The notes under the pieces were generated by a model. The model had not been told where the DNA came from, made no database searches, and saw only the letters and a list, made by a program, of their open reading frames with translations. A stretch of DNA of 64,000 nt, from the NCBI GenBank assembly GCA_014218235.1, contig CM024753.1, forward strand, positions 6,572,001 through 6,636,000, written 5' to 3'. Positions 61,600 through 64,000 of this stretch are shown one piece after another (position 1 is the first letter of the stretch; each line of letters begins with the position of its first letter). A program made the translations under genes and the position numbers. The DNA comes from Colocasia esculenta. Taxonomy: Eukaryota > Streptophyta > Magnoliopsida > Alismatales > Araceae.

Positions 61600-61660
<61 letters not shown>
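61551..61660. repeat. (GA)n microsatellite
   Basis: Runs of GAGAGA with a few interruptions form a CT-rich leader on the CACTA sense strand. CT-rich tracts are common near plant promoters. Confidence 0.9.
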
Positions 61661-61693
61661 GTGGATTTCGCGGGGAATGCGGGGAGGAAAAAG

Positions 61694-61882
61694 CACTTTT
61701 ACCGACGACATTTTCGATGGAAATACTTCAGTCGGAATATCCGTCGGTAATATTTTATTATCGACGGATTTTTCAGACGGAAATATTTCTGTCGGAAGTT
61801 CCGATGTACTTTCCGACTGAAACTTTTCCGTCGGATTTCCAACGGATTTTATCCGTCGGAAATATCCGTCGGTAACACCGCA
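61694..61882 (-). repeat. Subterminal repeats of the CACTA element
   Basis: About ten variants of TCCGTCGGA, TCCGACGGA and AGTCGGAA occur in both orientations within 190 bp, often joined by AATAT. Short subterminal repeats of this kind are transposase or accessory-protein binding sites in En/Spm elements. Confidence 0.85.
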
Positions 61883-61895
61883 TTTTCTTGTGGTG
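61883..61895 (-). repeat. CACTA terminal inverted repeat (5' end)
   Basis: TTTTCTTGTGGTG on the plus strand is CACCACAAGAAAA on the element strand. The fourth base is C instead of T relative to the canonical CACTA end, which may hinder transposition. Confidence 0.8.
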
Positions 61896-63060
61896 TTTAT
61901 AGGTGAAATGTCAATATTTATTGGTGAAATGTTGGTATTTATGGGTGGTTGTGTTCTATATGTAGGTGAATAGACAACCACACTGAAAGACTGCAGATAT
62001 GTGCAAGTGTTGATTTTTGTGAAATTAATAGGTAAAGTTTATAGGTGAAATGTTAGTATTTATGGGTGAATGTTTGATATTTATTGGTGAATGTGTTCTA
62101 TATGTAGGTGAATAGGCAACCACACTGAAATGATGCAGATCTGTGCAAGTGTTGGTATTTGTGGCATTTCTAGGTGAAGTTTATAGGTGAAATGTCAGTA
62201 TTTATGGGTGAATGTTTGATATTTATTGGTGAATGTGTTCTATATGTAGGTGAATAGGTAACCACACTGAAATACTGCAGATCTATGCAAGTGTTGATGT
62301 TTGTGGCATTTATAGGTGAAGTTTATAGGTGAAATGTCAATATTTATGGGTGAATGTTTGATATTTATTGATGAATGTGTTCTATATGTAGGTGAATAGG
62401 CAACCACACTGAAATACTGCAGATCTATGCAAGTGTTGATGTTTGTGGCATTTATAGGTGAAATGTTAGTATTTATTGGTGAAATGTTGGTATTTATGGG
62501 TGGATGTGTTCTATATGTAGGTGAATAGACAACCACACTGAAAGACTGCAGATTGTGCAAAGTGTTGATTTTTGTGAAATTTATAGGTGAAGTTTATAGG
62601 TGAAATGTCAGTATTTATGGGTGAATGTTTTATTTATTGGTGAATGTGTTCTATATGTAGTTAATAGACACCCACCACTGAAAGGCTGTAGATCTATGCA
62701 AGTGTTCATTTTTGTGAAATTTATAGGTGAAGTTTATAGGTGAAATGTCAGTATTTTAGGGGTGAATGTTTGATATTTATTGGTGAATGTGTTGTATATG
62801 TAGGTGCATAGGCAACCACACTGAAATGCTGTAGATCTGTGCAGGTGTTGGTGTTTGTGGCATTTATAGGTGAAATGTCAGTATTTATTTGTGAATGTGT
62901 TCTATATGTAGGTAAATAGACAACCATACTGAAAGGCTGCAGATCTGTGCAAGTGTTGATTTTTTTAAAATTTATAGGTGAAATGTCAGTGTTTATAGGT
63001 GAATGTATTGTATTTATTGGTGAATGTGTTGCCATAAGATTGCCACACTGGCTGACTACA
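61896..63060 (+). repeat. ~142-bp tandem repeat with TATAGGTGAA sub-repeats
   Basis: About eight copies occur. The landmark CACTGAAA-ACTGCAGATCT-TGCAAGTGTTG appears near 61980, 62124, 62264, 62407, 62537, 62676, 62818 and 62929. Inside each copy TTTATAGGTGAA/TATTGGTGAA words recur at roughly 20-25 bp. The repeat starts immediately outside the CACTA terminus. Minus-strand open frames here (for example 62240-62560) are periodic translations of the repeat. Confidence 0.88.
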
Positions 63061-63109
63061 GCCACATTGGAATTGTACTAGAGCTACCATCTGATTTTTC
63101 ATAACATTG
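63061..63109. other. Short unique stretch before the gap
   Basis: Nothing recognisable is seen here. Confidence 0.5.
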
Positions 63110-63209
63110 NNNNNNNNNNNNNNNNNNNNNNNNNNNNNNNNNNNNNNNNNNNNNNNNNNNNNNNNNNNNNNNNNNNNNNNNNNNNNNNNNNNNNNNNNNN
63201 NNNNNNNNN
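63110..63209. other. Assembly gap (100 N)
   Basis: Exactly 100 undetermined bases, a common convention for a scaffold gap of unknown length. Sequence on the right is not necessarily adjacent to the left. Confidence 0.99.
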
Positions 63210-64000
63210 ATAGCCGATTGTTAATTAACTATCGTTGCCACCGTCAATCACTGTCATCGATCGGTCTCCCACTTGTCACTGCCACCACCAACTTAAAGTA
63301 ATATTAAAATAAATATTCAAAATAAATATTAAAGTAATGACTTAAGTTAAATGTTAATTGGTTTTAAAGAAAATGTTCAAATGTCATAAATACTCTTTAA
63401 CTTTAAGACATATGAACATTTGCTTTAAAACAAATGAACTTTTACTTTAAGATGTACTTTTTTATTTTAATACTATATATGTTTAAATGTTCGCTTATGC
63501 TTTAAACCATTTATTGTTTTACTTAAATGATATATTTTTTATTTTAAAATCTATACTCTTTAATACTTTAATACCATATTTGTTTTTTACTTTAAAATAA
63601 TACATAGAGAAGAAGGGAGAAGGAAGAAGACAAAATTGAGTAAAGAGGATAAAACGGGAAATGAAAAAAAATCTCAGACAATATTAATGAGGGACTAAAA
63701 AATAAGTCTCACAATAAAATAAAATTTTTTTAGTGCACCTTTTTTTTGACAAAGATTTAAAAATAAGTTCCTTTCAGTGCTAAGGCTTTCAATTAATTTT
63801 TCTTATATATAAATTGAACTCAAGAGTAATATTATTATTATTTCAATGCTCTAGTTAAATTCTCAGATAATAAATAGAATAATTTCAATGACAAATTTTT
63901 TAACTACTGTAACAATATTCACAATCATTACAATGTTAAACTTTGGAGCTTAATTAAGACACTCAATTTTTCAATATGCGGGTACACACAAATTGACCTT
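63210..64000. other. AT-rich DNA without recognisable features
   Basis: After a short mixed stretch (63210-63300) the sequence is AT-rich, with repeated TTTAAATGTTC/ACTTTAA words and poly-A/T runs. I see no ORF, RNA gene or clear transposon terminus. Confidence 0.6.

Larger units (their letters stand above)
57430..61895 (-). mobile_element. CACTA (En/Spm) transposon, 5' part only
   Basis: Read on the minus strand, the element begins at 61895 with CACCACAAGAAAA, one base off the canonical CACTACAAGAAAA. Subterminal repeats of TCCGTCGGA/TCCGACGGA type follow, then a long leader and a transposase pseudogene that runs into the satellite at 57429/57430. The 3' part of the transposase, any second gene and the 3' terminus are absent from the window. 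A 3-bp target duplication cannot be tested because the partner end is lost. Confidence 0.88.

Noticed and set aside
61023..61981. Pro-rich and Gly-rich open frames over the G-rich block, resembling extensin-like proteins
   Set aside because: The composition of a G/C homopolymer-rich block produces this in every frame, and there is no signal peptide or regular SPPPP-type motif.
63107..63301. Open frame reading through the N gap
   Set aside because: Most of it is undetermined sequence.

Overview
This is nuclear DNA from a flowering plant. About 39 kb of the window is one long tandem satellite array, interrupted by nested LTR retrotransposons and ending on the right at a broken CACTA (En/Spm) DNA transposon. 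The plant assignment rests on three things: the Sirevirus-like Ty1/copia element, the plant-type CACTA transposase, and the long TGTAGCACCCCG-type LTR. The species cannot be named from the sequence. I see no host protein-coding gene, rRNA or tRNA gene. Every clear protein match belongs to a transposable element and is broken by frameshifts or stops.

Layout. 1-5922, 18889-28049, 30142-38561 and 41714-57071 are four pieces of one head-to-tail satellite (roughly 53 copies of a ~727-bp unit). Its phase continues across each inserted element, so the array existed first. Insertions: (i) 5923-18888, a complete but decayed copia element on the minus strand with ~2.0-kb LTRs, gag, pol and an extra ORF region in the env position; (ii) 28050-30141, a 2.1-kb solo LTR of a related but distinct copia family in the opposite orientation, with a perfect 5-bp target duplication; (iii) 38562-41713, a 3.15-kb solo LTR probably of Ty3/gypsy type, with a perfect 5-bp target duplication. 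At 57072-57429 the satellite flips orientation and then joins a minus-strand CACTA element (57430-61895). That element keeps its 5' terminus, subterminal repeats and a transposase pseudogene but has lost its 3' half. A ~142-bp tandem repeat follows (61896-63060), then a 100-N gap (63110-63209) and AT-rich DNA without recognisable features.

Main result. The ~727-bp satellite unit reads as a higher-order repeat of four diverged, nucleosome-sized monomers (A 179, B 169, C 184, D 192 bp) that share their ends. Chimeric units inside the array recombine at those monomer ends. Each unit carries a 14-bp palindrome next to a G-run of variable length, and an A-monomer 12-bp palindrome. Recent multi-unit duplications, CpG-biased substitutions and nested young insertions suggest a heterochromatic, possibly centromeric or pericentromeric array. 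Centromere function itself is inference.

Caution. Several stretches (about 18.0-19.3 kb and 50.25-50.95 kb) show many single-base deletions relative to sister copies. Some frameshifts and near-identical duplications may therefore be residual sequencing or assembly errors.
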